Assembly (NCBI RefSeq): GCF_932526225.1
Contig: NC_064040.1
Span: 16,725,994 to 16,789,993, forward strand
Origin: Nematostella vectensis
Taxonomy: Eukaryota; Cnidaria; Anthozoa; Actiniaria; Edwardsiidae
Length of the DNA stretch: 64,000 nucleotides
Reading direction: 5' to 3'
Below, one piece after another: positions 1-12,700 of the stretch. A model generated the notes under the pieces. That model made no database searches. It had not been told where the DNA came from and saw nothing but the letters and a program-made list of their open reading frames with translations. Both the position numbers and the translations under genes were made by a program. The first letter of the stretch is position 1. The number at the start of each line of letters is the position of its first letter.

Positions 1-47
1 CCATGCGCCTTCATTTGCTTGCAGTGATCTTTGAATTTTTTTTTCAG

Positions 48-979
48 GATATTTTGGCACTCCGATTATATTGCCGAGTCTTCCTGATGTTGAAGTCGAG
101 AAAGGTAAATCAATCAGGTTGCAGTGCGAGGCCACCGGTGACGCGGTCATCTACATCGCTTGGTTACACAACAACACTCTAGTCCAGAATCGGACGAAAG
201 ACACTGCGCTTGTGTTTGACAAAGTACCGCTGACCGCTAAAGGAAGTTGGAAATGCGTCGCGTCAAACCATCTTGGCCAAGACACTAAATCATTCTACCT
301 CCACGTAACTAGTAAGTTGGAACGTTTACATAAAAATCCTACTTATCAACATATTTAGTTAATAATAAAGAGCCAAATATCGACTTATACCATAAAAAAT
401 ACTTTTTCACGACAACTTTATCGAGGATGTGATTTGGCACTTTCGAATCCAAACCAAGGCCGTGGCTTGAAAGTTTTGTTCGTCGTTGCTTCGGGGAAAG
501 CCACTTTTTTGTGTGTAAAATTCCTGCTCTGGGCAGCTGTTACACCCCCCCCCCCCCCCCTCTCTTGCCTCAGTGCAGCTACGGCCCTGCAAACTACTAC
601 ATTACTAGAGCTTAATCCGCTAACTAACAGTTAGTTTCTTAATCAAAGTCTTAGTATATCTGCTCTTCAAAACATGCCTTTTTTTGCTTTAGACCCTGTG
701 CAACCTCAGGGTGATCAGATATTCATGAAGCATCAGCAACCCTCGGTTCTCCCTCAAGATCACGTGATCTATACAATGCTGGAGGCCGACACTCTGGACT
801 GCTTGACACAATGCTTAGGCCGAACAGCATGCCGGTCGTTCAGCTACAGCCCGACCGAGGCTATGTGTATTTTATTCTCCACCAGTCACGTGACCGCGAA
901 CTTGGAGTATCGGGAGGGATTCCAGTATTTCTTTCTGTCTGACCTGGTGGTAGTTGATCACTTCAGTGGTCTTCAGTGA
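48..979 (+). CDS. Ig and PAN/apple domain protein, last two exons (5' partial)
   Basis: Two exons are visible, 48-311 and 693-979; earlier exons lie left of the window. The first opens after a long T tract ending in CAG and encodes one Ig-type domain: a Cys in the strand-B motif IRLQCEATG, a Trp in IAWLHNN, and the C-terminal signature GSWKCVASNHLG. It ends in a good GTAAGT donor. The second follows a T-rich acceptor and encodes a PAN/apple-like module with cysteines in DCLTQCLGRTACRSF and AMCILF, then TGA at 977-979. Phases agree (one base plus two). Ig and PAN modules mediate extracellular binding, so a secreted or surface protein is likely, but no signal peptide or membrane segment is in view. 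A convergent Ig-TLDc gene lies just downstream. The domain calls are firm; the function is unknown. Confidence 0.75.
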
Positions 980-1103
980 TCAAATGATTCCGCTTTCTGC
1001 CAGGTGATTTGGGTAATCTGCTCGGGTAATATGTCGGGAGGGGATGGGGAGAGCAAGTCGGAGACAGAACATTTCAATGTCCCTCAGAAAATAATCACGA
1101 TTA

Positions 1104-1109
1104 AATAAA
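1104..1109 (+). other. Candidate polyadenylation signal AATAAA
   Basis: A canonical AATAAA lies 125 bases after the stop codon of the Ig-PAN gene. This is a reasonable 3'UTR length, but transcript evidence is absent. Confidence 0.4.
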
Positions 1110-1405
1110 TCAGCATCTCAAAAAAAAATCCTGGCATTATGAAGCATATACCAGCTCGCCACCTCCTAAAAATGAATTTTGGGCACTCTTAAAGTACCAA
1201 GTTTTTGCAGTAATTAGTTTTTGCAAAGATAATTTATAAGATAGCAAAATACTTCTTATGTTGCCATCCTGTCGTATTTGACGATTTCTTCTGCCCCTAT
1301 ATGCGCTCTTCAGTCATTTATTTATTTCCCTTAAATGACGGACAGCTGTTGTTCATTTCCCGTCCCAGATTTGTACAATTTACATCTTTAGGTTTTTGTA
1401 CAGGT

Positions 1406-1600
1406 CAGGCGCGTATACAGGGGATGGGGGGGGGGGGATGGGGGGGGGGGACAGGGTGCACGCGCACCCCTCTCCTCTTGGCGGCAAAAAGTGGGTACTT
1501 TTTTAAGGAATCTTCAAGTACTATGCTTTTTTTCCATGATACCTATGACTACGCATCCCCCCACCCCCACACCCCTCCGCCAATCCTGGGCACGCACCCG
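1406..1600 (-). mobile_element. Single-copy G-run element related to the satellite at 48543
   Basis: The element starts CAGGCGCGTATACAGGG and ends near AATCCTGGGCACGC, an imperfect inverted terminal repeat. Its interior, read on the minus strand, matches one unit of the 48543-54838 satellite: poly-C/G run, AAAAAGT block, AAGGAATC block, CATGATACCTATGACT block, then another G/C run. It looks like a short non-autonomous transposon carrying one satellite unit. No transposase is present. The right boundary is uncertain by about 10 bases. Confidence 0.6.
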
Positions 1601-2036
1601 CACTTCAGATTCTTATTATCGTTATTAACCCTCTTCGCCCTAAAAAGTGGGAGGTTTTAAACCAAATCCATTGAATTAGCTATAGCAAATTGAGTACAAT
1701 TTTGTCTGCACATATTACTATCATAAGGAATATTACGGGAAATTCCACCAATTTTATGTAGAATAAAAGTGTTAACAAGTCAATATCACTGTGTACTAAT
1801 AAAACAGATTAAAATGATAAATTTCACTAGCTCTTGTTATCGATATGTTATTTTACTTTGGAGAATAACCACTGTCGGCCACTACTATATTACCATTACC
1901 ATAACTACGGTTACTTTAAAAAACTGCATGACGTACAAAGCGATCACGTGACAATGGATGTCAATCAAACCGTCGTAGCTCCGATTAAGGTAGCAGACTT
2001 GTTCTGTTTGATACGAACAGTTGCAACCCCAAGACT

Positions 2037-3305
2037 TTAATGACTTTCATAGAAGACCTTGTCAGTAGTAAACCTACTTTCTCCGGCAAAGAAATTGCAT
2101 CTTAACTCTACTCTGCAACCAGGGGGAGCCTTGTATGATCCTGGAGTTGTTGTGGATGTTTGGCTTACAAACAGGTCACGCCCTGAGCCAAGTGCGGGAG
2201 GTTTACCACCATCATAGATGCTTTTGCTGTGGTCGTACACTGGCAGCTTGAGGGGGTAAGAGCCTATGATGTTGTACAAACTGAACAAGAAGGATCGAGT
2301 TGAAGATCTGTAATTCCCTGAAAGAAGATAGAAAAAAATACTACAGCGTATCAGAAAGAGTCAGCATTAAGATTACATGGCATTTACAGGTATTTTAGAA
2401 TACGCAAGGTAGTATTCTACGTGTTATTGGATGTTTTGTACATAACAAACACAATTTTGCTGTAAACAGTATTTGTAAATAGCTTTTATTTATTTTGTTT
2501 CTGTTAAAGGCCATGCGTACATTATCATTGTGATATCAAGTGAATCCCTCATTAAAAAAGGCATCTATTCTATTCTACACGTAATCGCCCGCTCGTGCTA
2601 TTGTCACAGTCGGACCTTTATTACGATACCTGTTAAAGAGTGTTGAGCCCGACCAACCATGTGAACTAGCCCGCCAGCAAAGTGTCCAGCGGCTGTTGGA
2701 TTGGTTTAGCAGTACAGGCTTTTAAAATCCCCTAAGAGCTCTCAGCTGACTTCTCTTGCCTCGGCAACACAAGATGTCCGACCTCTCAAGACCACCTGTA
2801 TTCGAGTAAAAGCAAATTTAAAAACCAAAACTCTGACAAATACCAAAGCTTCTGTTATGCATTTGTTATGTTGTTGTTGTTTTTTTACAGGGCCTCTATG
2901 TCCGTTACCCTGTATAGTTCTTCGTGCCTGTCCACCCGTCCGTCTGTTTTGTTTGCGTTTGTCCGTCTATTCGTCCGCCTGACCGCCTACCCGCCCGCTT
3001 GTCCGCTTACCTTCCGGTCTGTCTGTAAGTCTGTCTGTAAGTCTGTCTGTGCGACTCAGCCCGTTTTTCGATGAAGATGCTTCTACGCACGACACCAAAG
3101 TTATTAGAAGCTGTGCAGGAATAGTTCCCAGAAGGGCTACTCCAATTAACAGTCATCGCCTCGCCACTTGTAATGAAAGTCCCATTGTTATACCGCTGAA
3201 CATCTGGTACCGGGGCACCATTTGCTTGACACGTCAGGTTAACCGTCTGGCCTTATACTAGTCCGTACCAGGGACGCTCAGATTTTTCACAGAATTCAGG
3301 ACGGA
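2037..3305 (-). pseudogene. Ig plus TLDc domain gene, disrupted
   Basis: Three exon-like blocks read on the minus strand. 3305-3011 is an Ig domain (GQTVNLTCQANGAPVP, then SGNYSCTASNNFG) ending in a GTAAGC donor. 2692-2581 follows in phase and carries the first half of a TLDc domain (WTLCWRASSHGWSG, KGPTVTIARAGDY). 2320-2037 carries the second half (RSFLFSLYN, then ALGSGRDLFVSQ) and ends in TGA. Two defects argue for decay. An in-frame TAA at 3253-3255 sits just before GQTVNL, in an otherwise open exon whose phases fit. The short stretch expected between the two TLDc halves, usually containing a Phe-Gly-Gly motif, is missing, and the phases of exons two and three do not join directly. TLDc domains occur in oxidation-resistance proteins and in cnidarian surface proteins. 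A sequencing error at the stop is the alternative. Confidence 0.6.
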
Positions 3306-3699
3306 CTTGATAAAGAAAGGATGATGTAAAATGATTAAAATCTCAAAGACTTGTGACGGTGAATGAGGGGGCATTACTATTAAATACTATGATAGTACAT
3401 GTTTTAGTTTATGTAGGTTTTACAGCGCGTTTCACTTGAGCGTCATAAGGCTTTTCACCTTCCCAACATCTTCCCATCATACGCGTACCCCAATTTTTTG
3501 GGGTACGCGTATGGTACCGATGTCAGAGGGGGTTGGGGGGAATTGGACGTTAGGGATTTTGGTCTAAGTCGTCATTCCCATTAATTAAACAGTAAAATCG
3601 TCCGGGATTGAGTAACGAAGGTCCATGGGAGAAGGCCGCGTGTTTGAAAGGCAAAGAAAACAGCTGTTTTCATCAATGATAATTGTCAAAGCATTCACC

Positions 3700-3885
3700 C
3701 ATCATTGTTCCTTATTTGGAATACCTGTAAGCTCAAGCTCGCTTTTAAGGTAGCCGCATCTGCCGGGGCTTTGTAAACTTACAATATATAGATTCGAATT
3801 GGGAGAGCAAGACGGTGATTGTGATCTTTGGTCACTTGAGGCCTTTGGAGAGAGAAACTAAGAAGAATAAGGTATCCCTGGTATG
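3700..3885 (+). repeat. Dispersed repeat matching the interior of the 20603 element
   Basis: The order of blocks TTCCTTATTTGGAA, GGTAGCCG, CTTTGTAAACTTA, GTGATTGTGATCTTTGGTCA and AGAAACTAA recurs with substitutions at about 20870-21030, inside the TA-flanked element 20603-21144. Terminal inverted repeats are not recognisable here, so this is a fragment or an older, shorter insertion. Confidence 0.5.
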
Positions 3886-4235
3886 TCAATTTTTTGTAGC
3901 CAAATCCGATAATACTGCAATGGCATAAAAATCCCCTTTTGTTCTTTCGGGGGTGGTCAGTTATCAGATAACTCCCCCCTTCCTCCACTCGGAAAAAAAA
4001 ATGCCCCACTTTTTGGATTTCGCATTCCCCCCCCCCCCCTCCCTCCAAATCCTGGGTACGGGCCTGAAATAAAGAACTCTATTTTGACTATTTCATCACT
4101 TTACGTTGTTGTTTATTGCGTGGGCTTCGTCCTCACCGAGTTTAATAATATCTATAAAAAGATCTTACCTAACATGGTTCCCGAGCACCCTCCCTTCTGA
4201 CCATCCAGGACACCTGCATCCGAAAGAGACCAACG

Positions 4236-4305
4236 CAATGATGATGATGGTGATGATGATGGTGATGGTGATGGTGATGGTGATGGTGATGGCGATGGTG
4301 ATGAT
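4236..4305 (+). repeat. GATGGT/GATGAT microsatellite
   Basis: An uninterrupted run of GATGGT and GATGAT hexamers. The open frame through it encodes only Met and Val and is not a gene. Confidence 0.9.
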
Positions 4306-4498
4306 ATCAAGAGTCTATGTGAATGTGGTCAGTGTAGATGGAAATTTGTAGCTATTCAATAAAATAAGGACTCCCAATCAACCCCTAAGGTGTACCCTAG
4401 TTTTCAAGCGTTCGCTACGTACCTCGTAAGTCAGCACAAAAGCTCTTGCTCTCGTTAACCTTAAAAGTAATACAATGTGATTAATGGAATAAACCGTA

Positions 4499-4610
4499 CA
4501 GGGCCCTGGTAGGGGAAACGACCTTTAGGGGCGTTGCTGTGCCCCCCGATGTTTTCTTAATTTTTCTGTATCGGGCTCCCCAATAATCCTAGTCCTACTA
4601 CACGGCTATG
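4499..4610 (+). mobile_element. CAGGGC-type inverted-repeat element, degraded copy
   Basis: It starts CAGGGCCCTGGTAGG and ends near CCTACTACACGGC, with internal TTTTCTTAATTTTTCTGTAT and CCCCAATAATCC blocks. The same order occurs in the copies at 11962, 61699 and 63355. It is non-coding and non-autonomous. Confidence 0.6.
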
Positions 4611-5305
4611 CCGTAACTGCTCATATAAGCGGCTGTCCCAGGCTCGAATAAACACATAATTGCTTAAACGTGAAATCTATGTTAGTCAAAAAGCTTGGTT
4701 TTGGTCAAAATTAAAATGTTGCGAAAACACGCGCCACTGTGAGTCATGGAATTTTTTACACCGCAATTCATGTAATAATTAATTATATATTATTATATAC
4801 TAATGTTTATTATACTAAGCTCACAAAGAAACGCTCTTAAAGACCAAAACGTGCGCAGATTTCTAAAGTCATGCGCTAGTGTGCTTTTAAATTCCACTTA
4901 TTTTAAAAGGGGTTGGCGAATGGTCGATCCGAGAATGCCGAAAAGGCAAGATCTTGTTTTTTTTTGAAGATCCAATAACGAAAAGTTGAATCTCTAAAAT
5001 CCTGCAATTCGAGATGCCTGACTTTTAACTAGAAAATCAATATTTCTAGATAACATTCGCCCCCCGTATCGAAACAGACGTACCTTATTACACTTAATTT
5101 TCGCGACGTCAAAATTTCGCGATTTTCCTATTTTTGTGAAAACCAGATCACTTTATTTTCGCGACTTCGCGATTTTAAAATGATAATATCAAGCAAAACA
5201 AGTGGAATTAAAATGTGCTGTAATCATCAAAACAATTTGTAACATAAAGATGCAAGGTCTCATTTTAGTTTCATAAAAATCTATAAATACAAGTCCAACT
5301 CATAC

Positions 5306-6340
5306 CTCAGGTCGATAACACATCCTGTTTGCTCAAAGAAAGTAACGAACGCTGGCTGCTTGCTTGGCACTGAGTCTTGAACACATTGCTCGAGCTTTTC
5401 CTTGAGCTCGTTGAATCTTGAGTCGTCCTTGATATGGTTGTGTATCACGAGTGCTCGAACAATCGAGAATACAACATGGCATACGATCAAAACTTTACAC
5501 TTTGAGCGGTGAGTGTTGTTTATCCGTTTCTCGTGTCACCTTGCGATCACAACTGAGATGATTTTCTCCAACAGAAAGTCTAAATAAAGTACCCGAGGGT
5601 CTCGTTGGTCTCGTTGGTGTAATTAGTTGTTTATCATTCTTAGAAATGTGATCATTTTATATGCAGGGACCTACTGATCTATGATCCACGTGCTCTGTCG
5701 AGCTCTGCCAGGATCCAGGATATTATCTACAGGATAATAATCCTCGTGGCTACGATGACACTTACAATGTCATTATAGTCAATTTTGGACAATACGATTA
5801 AAGTCTCTGCTAGATGCCGCGCCTCTGGTACCGGCTTGTTTACGAGGGTGCTGCAAATCTTCCGACGCATGTCGACGTACTCCTCGATTTTAAGACCAGT
5901 ATATTCGTCTTTCATCTTTCCCAGAACCTTCTTCATTAGCCGTGATATGTAGAGGGTGACCCTGGGAGTATTAGAATGTGTCAAAGAGGTGCTCGTGCTC
6001 AGCTATATCCTTGAACACGTCCTCTGTCTGGATCTCGAGGAGCAGGCTCCCGTGTCTGTGTGCAGGATTCGACACCGCTCCCCGTAATTCGAACATTAGG
6101 TGCTTGGAGATCCAGACAATGCCCGTAGCAGAGGGTGGGGAACGTCTCGATATTTAAAAAATATATATAAAGAAATTACCAGTAGGGCCACGGAATCTTA
6201 GATTTCAGTTCTTTTAGCGAGTCTATCTTCTCGAGCGAAACAGTGAGGGGCTCGAAGTATTACTTACGGTCAGGGTGCTTGCTCTTGTCTTTGAGGAGGC
6301 AGGCGAGGTAATTGATCCTAGCTTGCTGAACAGGCGCTAG
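5306..6340 (-). pseudogene. Decayed multi-exon gene of unknown family
   Basis: Minus-strand blocks with protein-like composition lie in order. About 6340-6180 reads QARINYLACLLKDKSK, then a TAA at 6260-6262, then FEPLTVSLEKIDSLKELKSK. About 6130-5766 reads IVWISKHLMFELRGAVS, LLLEIQTEDVFKDIAEHEH, a one-base frameshift near 5973, then TLYISRLMKKVLGKMKDEY and EARHLAETLIVLSKIDYND, ending at a clear GTAAGT donor. 5427-5306 reads FNELKEKLEQCVQ and FVTFFEQTG, ending at a GTATGA donor. The conserved-looking splice sites and three consistent blocks show that this was a real spliced gene. The stop and frameshift suggest a pseudogene or assembly errors. I do not recognise the family. The sequence is charged and probably intracellular. 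Confidence 0.5.
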
Positions 6341-6439
6341 TTACGTGAAAGGCCGTGAAAGACGGTCTGGTTGGTTATGTGGTGGCGACGGAAATGCCAG
6401 AGCCACTCGGAATTGTGGCGCGGAAAGTGGTTTATTACT

Positions 6440-6600
6440 TCAGGAGAAAACCCCTTTTTGCGCCACAGTAGCTCACAATTCCCCTTAAAACCACATACAA
6501 TATAACTAGCTTTATTGAGGAAACAGTCAAGACACAACCACAAATTATATTTCATTTTCCCAAAGGATCACGAGAGACTGACCCATATCCTGGTTCGCCT
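6440..6600 (+). repeat. Dispersed repeat matching the 21174 element
   Basis: Blocks AAACCCCTTT, CTTAAAA, CTAGCTTTATTGA, AAACAGTCAAGACAC, GGATCACGAG and ATATCCTGTTTCGCC occur in the same order and strand at about 21255-21415. Only the right terminal repeat is recognisable here. It lies about 135 bases before the start codon of the F-box/WD40 gene, so it may overlap its promoter or 5'UTR. Confidence 0.65.
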
Positions 6601-6735
6601 TGGCTTTCATCGTTACGCCTGCTACTTTTCTTTATCGGGTCGTGTGGGTTTCCTGTGTTATTTGGCAGCGGTAGAACATCGGTGGTTACCAAGGCAACAA
6701 CAGAAGCCGGGTTATAGAATCCGAAGAAGTCAACT

Positions 6736-9700
6736 ATGGCGGACGGCGATGGCCGTGAGAAGAGCATCAAATTCTTACCTACGATCAAACATAACAGGAC
6801 CATCCAAGCTAGCAAAGATCACGATATGAAATTTAAGACATTTTCAAAGCCACTTATGCTGCCGAGTATAGAGCTTATGTACGCCGATCTTGACCAAGTT
6901 AGTACTTTATTCTCGAAGAAACAGCTAAACAAAAAAGTTTGTGAGTGGTTTTCAAGCTGGAGGCCTTGGCAGAAGCGCATTCTCTTGTGTAGCTTGACGG
7001 AGAAGTGCACTAAGCCGCAGCTACAAGCCTTGTTTACTACACTACAACCCGTATTCCACAGGGATTTTATAGCAAAGCTCAGAGGGTCTTATCCAACAGC
7101 CCTCATTCAACCGAAGCTAGTACATACTATTTCAACAGTGATGAACGAAGCAGAGCTTATGTCGTTAAACCTTGATACGGATTCTAGCGCATCTAAAGAC
7201 GGCACTAAACTAGAGAGTTTCACAGAGGATATTCAACAATCAAATTCTTACATTAGCGATAATCTGAAGGAATTGTTGAAGCCTGATCACATTGCAACCT
7301 CAAGCAACTCAGATGATAATTTACAAACAAGTTTTAATGAGGTGACAATGGAGGAGGGGGTTGAATATGGAAAGGTATTAACAACAGAAAGAGTGACTAT
7401 TGGCATCCCATCAACTGCAGTCACAGGCCTGGATCAATGCCGCTTGCATGAACATGCGCCAAAATTTTCTCGCAAAGTCAGTACTCCAAATTTTTTCTCA
7501 CCATGCCATGATTCAGGACGGCTTGGATTTATGAAGAGTATCAATAGAACTAGTGATATAGCCAGGGGAAATGGGTGGGATCCTTTGACTTTTAAGCACT
7601 CCAAATGGTGGGATGGCCATAGAGGAGCACGACTGCTTAAGCCGAGGAGAAGCAAGCTGTCAAACTTCTTCAAGGCACAGTTGAACCAAATAAAAAAAGT
7701 AAGATCAATGCTTTATCAGTTCATTAGTGATGATTATGTTACATGTGGGTCACTTATTTGATGATAAACCGTTTCAGCTTGTTTCAGTTTCCTCTAGTAT
7801 CTTGGGATGCTTTAATTCATATTTCTACAAAAATCTGATAATAGAATATTAGGATTTTGGTGCTTTATTTTCAGGCAAGGTCGAAGGGGAGGGGCTGGCC
7901 ATGGCCCCACCACTTTTTGCGACAGAAACAAGTCAAATACTATGATTTATCCCTTTCTTGTTTAGTCATATGATAATTTTTTCAATTGTCATCCCCCCAC
8001 TTTTCAACTTGCACCGCGGTCGCTGCTATGGCAGTTTGTTTATAATGTTACCAGGTATTAAACTAGCTTGAGTATAGCCCTAAAAAGATTACAGCTAGCT
8101 AGAACACAATAATTTCGAAAAAATATTGATTACCACACTAATGCCCAATTTTGTGGAAAAAAATCAAGGCAGACATTTGGATGCTGCAAATGAGGAGGGA
8201 GGATGTGTGCATAGGGTTTCTTAGAAAACCTTCCCCTCCTTCTTCTTTTATTGTGGTCAACTACAGAACACCCTTCTTCATTTTTTTTATTGCCTAGGAA
8301 ATATAACCAGTAGTACAGTAATAGTACTAGTAATAGTAATAGTATATACTACCAGTTGCCATAACACCATTTTATGTTTTTCATCAGTGGCTAGAGGAGT
8401 GGCCGTCTTATGAGCGTGTGGACATGCTTTCTGAGATTGTCAAGTGCTGTGATCCAGAATGTTTGAACTTTTTCGCTCTCTGCCTCAGTCAAAGGTTCAC
8501 AACCAGTGTTTTGCCTTCAGCTTCTGTTGCAATATTATATAGCTTGCAGTTATCTGTATATGTTTGATTTAGATTGAGAGAGGAGACTGGATTGAACTGT
8601 GTTCCTGATCAGACATTGCTAAAGATATTTTCATTATTGGATGTGAGAAGTCTTTGTAATAGTTCACAGGTATGTCCATGTGTGTTTCATGCTAGATCCA
8701 CTCTACTCTATAAGGTGCTGTGAATCACATTTATTTATAAATTATTATTATTATTATCCAGACTCTAATTCCTCACAAGTCTCAAAAAATAACGGTCTCC
8801 AAATTAAACATTTTATAGGCTTGTATGTGCTGTATATCAAAGCCTTCAAGAAATATTGTTTCAATAGGTGTGTAGAAGATGGAGATATCTTGGCCAAGAA
8901 GGAACTCTGTGGCGTGGTAGAATTGATAACCTAGGTAAGTCACTGTCTTGTCTGACAAATCCAGCACACATCTACAGTACAGTACATACATATTGCATTT
9001 TGTCTTATGTTGCCCTGGGTCTTGCACATTGCAAACACCAATCTTTATTTGGTCAATGTGTCAGTAGCTGTTTGCTAGCCCAGTTGCTGTTGCAAACAAT
9101 GCCACCACTGTGAATAATCAGTACAGATAATGTTACAATAGGGTAAAATATGGATGTTACAGTCCTACCTGATGAATTGTGAAATCATTTAGATTTTTTG
9201 CTCTAAATTCTTAGGGAAATCAGAGGGGATAGTGAACCTTACCGAAAAAATTGAAGCCCTCAGCAATGACCAGTATGTAGACTGGAAGCAGGCATACCGT
9301 GAGGTTTACCAGCATTACCATGATCTGGCCAATGCCAAGGTTGCCATACCCATACAAGGTAGGTGAAAGAGTGCTCTCATGAGGTCTAACCATGATTTCT
9401 TATTTCTACAACCATTGGAAACTGTTGCATTTACAACTATATTAAGTCCGGATTCAATCCTCCAGTACCAGTACCAGTACCGCGTGTCATAACCTCCCCT
9501 CGCGAGTACTCGAGACTCGTGCATATTATACTTGGGGATGACTGACTTGCGAGTATCAACTCACAGAATATTAAAGCTTGTTGAGCGTTTTTGTGAGTGA
9601 TTGATTGTTGGTGTAGTTCTGATTGAGTTTTTTTGTGGAGTTTAATGTTTTAACATTAAAAAAAGCTGAGTTCAATGAAAACACAGGTTTCCTGCATGCA

Positions 9701-12700
9701 GCAAACCTAGACAACTCAAAGCACATCAAAATCAATTGGTAATAAATTTAACTTAATTATAAAATCCATAACCACAGTCACAGTCACTGCAAAAAATAAA
9801 ATGTGGTGAGTTTTTCTTGATGTCCAAACTTTGACTCTCTAAAATCCTTTATTTTTGCAGAACCAAAAGAGACCAAGAAAGAGAAGAAAGTTAGAATTGA
9901 TGGTAATTCAGAGACTCTGATACTTAAAGTTAAAAAATCTCCCCTCCCCCATACAGAGAAATCAGATTTCTGGATTTTCTGAGTTGGCACTGTATCTTTC
10001 TAGACTCTCTTTATTCTCAGTTCCCAGTCTTCTTAGATAAACTTAATTGTTAGTCCTTGCTGTTTTCAGTCCCATGTGCACCTTGTTCTGATTCACAAAT
10101 GTTTTTTTTTGGAATGCAGTGGAAGCCATTCCACAGTTACAGTTGAGGTGGCCATTTGACTGCCAACCAGAAAGGCACTTGTACAAAAACACACAAAATC
10201 AACAACCCAACGCTCAGAAAGCTCAGAAAAAAATTGAGCTTTATTCAATTGCTGGCTTTGAATTTATCAGCATTTTCTCATTGGCTATTGCAGGAAAGAT
10301 CCTTTACTGTATGATTTTGTTTCAAATGTGATTGTTGTAAAGCAGTTTGCGTGACAGATGCGGAATTGAGAGAATTTGAAATTCAAGATGCCACCAAAAA
10401 CCAATCCCAATTCGTAAATGAAATGCACAGGGTGCACCTGTAAATGAAAGCATGTAAAAATTTTGCACTTTTAGTCGTTGAATTATTACCGCTCTGTATT
10501 TAGAGTGACTATAGCTGTTTATGATAAACTTTTTTTTTAACATTTGCAGTGCACAAGGAAAAAAATAAAGAACCTGAGGATAACACTTGCAATTTGCGTA
10601 CTAGCAGCAGGGCAGGTATATCATCTTCCATTTTGTCATCCTAGCAAAGTACAAAGTGTGCATAGACAGCATAGCCCCACACCACCCTAGACCTCTCTTG
10701 TCCTTCTCCTTCCAGATTGACAGGTCACAAACGTAGATAGTCCGCATGCACAACCCTTACAGTAGCTCTATAAGTTACTTTTCACGCAACAGCTCGTAAT
10801 TTAGATATTAGCGCGAGAAAGACAAGTCGGCTATAGGGTGGTTTGGGGCTACGCTGTCTATGGATATTACATTCCAAGGATGCCATTTGACCAGATGCTA
10901 TGTCCCAATTTTTGACGGAAAGCTAAAATTGAGGTTCAAAAAATCATTTCTCACAGGTTTTTTGGCGGATTGCTTAAAAAATCGATTCGGGGATAGTTCC
11001 ATCCTTCTCCTATCCTGCACCAGTGTCAGTGTTTTGTACTTGTTAAAATCTGGCAGAAAATCTCGCTGAAGCTGAGGTAGTCACAATTAAGTTTCAAGCC
11101 TCGTCTCCATACTTAGTATCGACTCAAGATCCGAGACAAACTATCGTTCTAAACTCGTAAAATTGAGCTTCTAGGGAAGAAATACACCCCAGGCGGATAC
11201 ATTACATCCCAAATAAGTTTATTTAACAAATAGAAGCATAAAAGATATAACTCATAAATATTTATTTGCGTGAAACTGTGTGTCCTTCGAAATCCTTCAC
11301 TGACGCGGATGCAAAGCCTGTGGCACAACATTGCAAGTATTTCCTTTATACAAAAAATAGATATGCAACCATTTGAAATAACTGATTATTGCTATTAGTG
11401 CTCACCAGAAAGCCATCACTGTGTAGGTAGACTAAATTAGATATCTATTTTTGATAAGGAATTGCTGTGCATGTAATTTGATTCCACAGATCCAGTGAGC
11501 AGCATTCAAGCTATTGAGATCAGTGTTCCTCAGAAAGGTAGATTAGAGAACATAGTGCAGCCTGGACTGATATGTTGTAAGGTAGATATATATATTAACA
11601 ACAGCTTACAGTGTAGACAGGGTAAAGAATACATAACCTGGAGCTAAAATATACTTTTTTAAATTAGATATATATGTGGACCTTATACATGACTTTCAAA
11701 CTTTCTGCAGTTGATGTGGTAGTCACAAAGTCTCTAGAAGATGTTGGCCCTGCACAGTCACCCACGACTACTGACCAGAGGTCCCAAATAGATGAGTTTG
11801 AGTCTCGACCTGAGGACCAGAATGACCTGACAGGGGGCAACCTCAAGATGCTCGCTAGAGGGTTGAGGGCTCTCATGCGAGAGAATGACGCAGATAAGGA
11901 GGAAGAGTTGGCACTGGATGTCAGACCAGCTCTTGTGCAAGCAGCTAATGTACTTAAGGTACAGGGCTGTAGCAGGGGGTGGGGCACTGGGGGTAGTGCC
12001 CCCCCCAATATATCCAATAGTTGAAAGGAAATGACCAGTAGGGCGTGTCTGTGCCCCTATTTTCTCAATGTTTCTGTATTGCGCCCTCCCTCCAATATTT
12101 CTAAGCCTGCTACGGCTCTGAAGTACACAAATGCTGAGCACAAGATAAGCTCTTGTAGCCAACATTCAGAATAATGGGTGCATATGTAGGAAGGGGTAAA
12201 AAGATTCTTGCAAACCCAAACCTACAGTATGAAGTATCCTAATTCTGAAAAGTAATGGGTAAGTACTTCAAGGTGTGTTACTCGGCTTGTGTAAGAGCTC
12301 AGAAGGTTCTGGGGATGGCCATACATAGTATTTTTGACCTGAAAGCCCTTGTTGAGGCCGACAATGTACAGTATTTAGTTATTTGGAATTGGGTGAATTA
12401 GGGAGGTTGAGGAAGATCTGATCTTAGATGTGTTACTCGGCTTGTGTAAGAGCTCAGAAGGTTCTGGGGATGGCCATACATAGTATTTTTGACCTGAAAG
12501 CCCTTGTTGAGGCCGACAATGTACAGTATTTAGTTATTTGGAATTGGGTGAATTAGGGAGGTTGAGGAAGATCTGATCTTAGATGTATGACTGTACCTCA
12601 TTTAACACTGATTTCTATTTTCAGGAATCTGACCATCCTGACCGTTCTCGCTTTCGCTACCTCTCCCTTGCTGTGCAAGGCGTTCTTACCATCAAACGTG

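Larger units (their letters stand above)
980..2036. other. Spacer between convergent genes
   Basis: Apart from the polyadenylation signal and the transposon copy at 1406-1600, I see nothing coding here. Short open frames contain homopolymer G or lack domain-like composition. Confidence 0.6.
3306..5305. other. Spacer with repeat fragments
   Basis: It holds a dispersed-repeat fragment (3700-3885), a poly-C segment resembling the G-run transposons near 4028-4070, a GATGGT microsatellite and a CAGGGC-type element at 4499. I see no gene. Confidence 0.6.

Noticed and set aside
2868-3261. Plus-strand frames over 2868-3261
   Set aside because: Antisense to the Ig exon on the minus strand; the Ig signature explains the openness.
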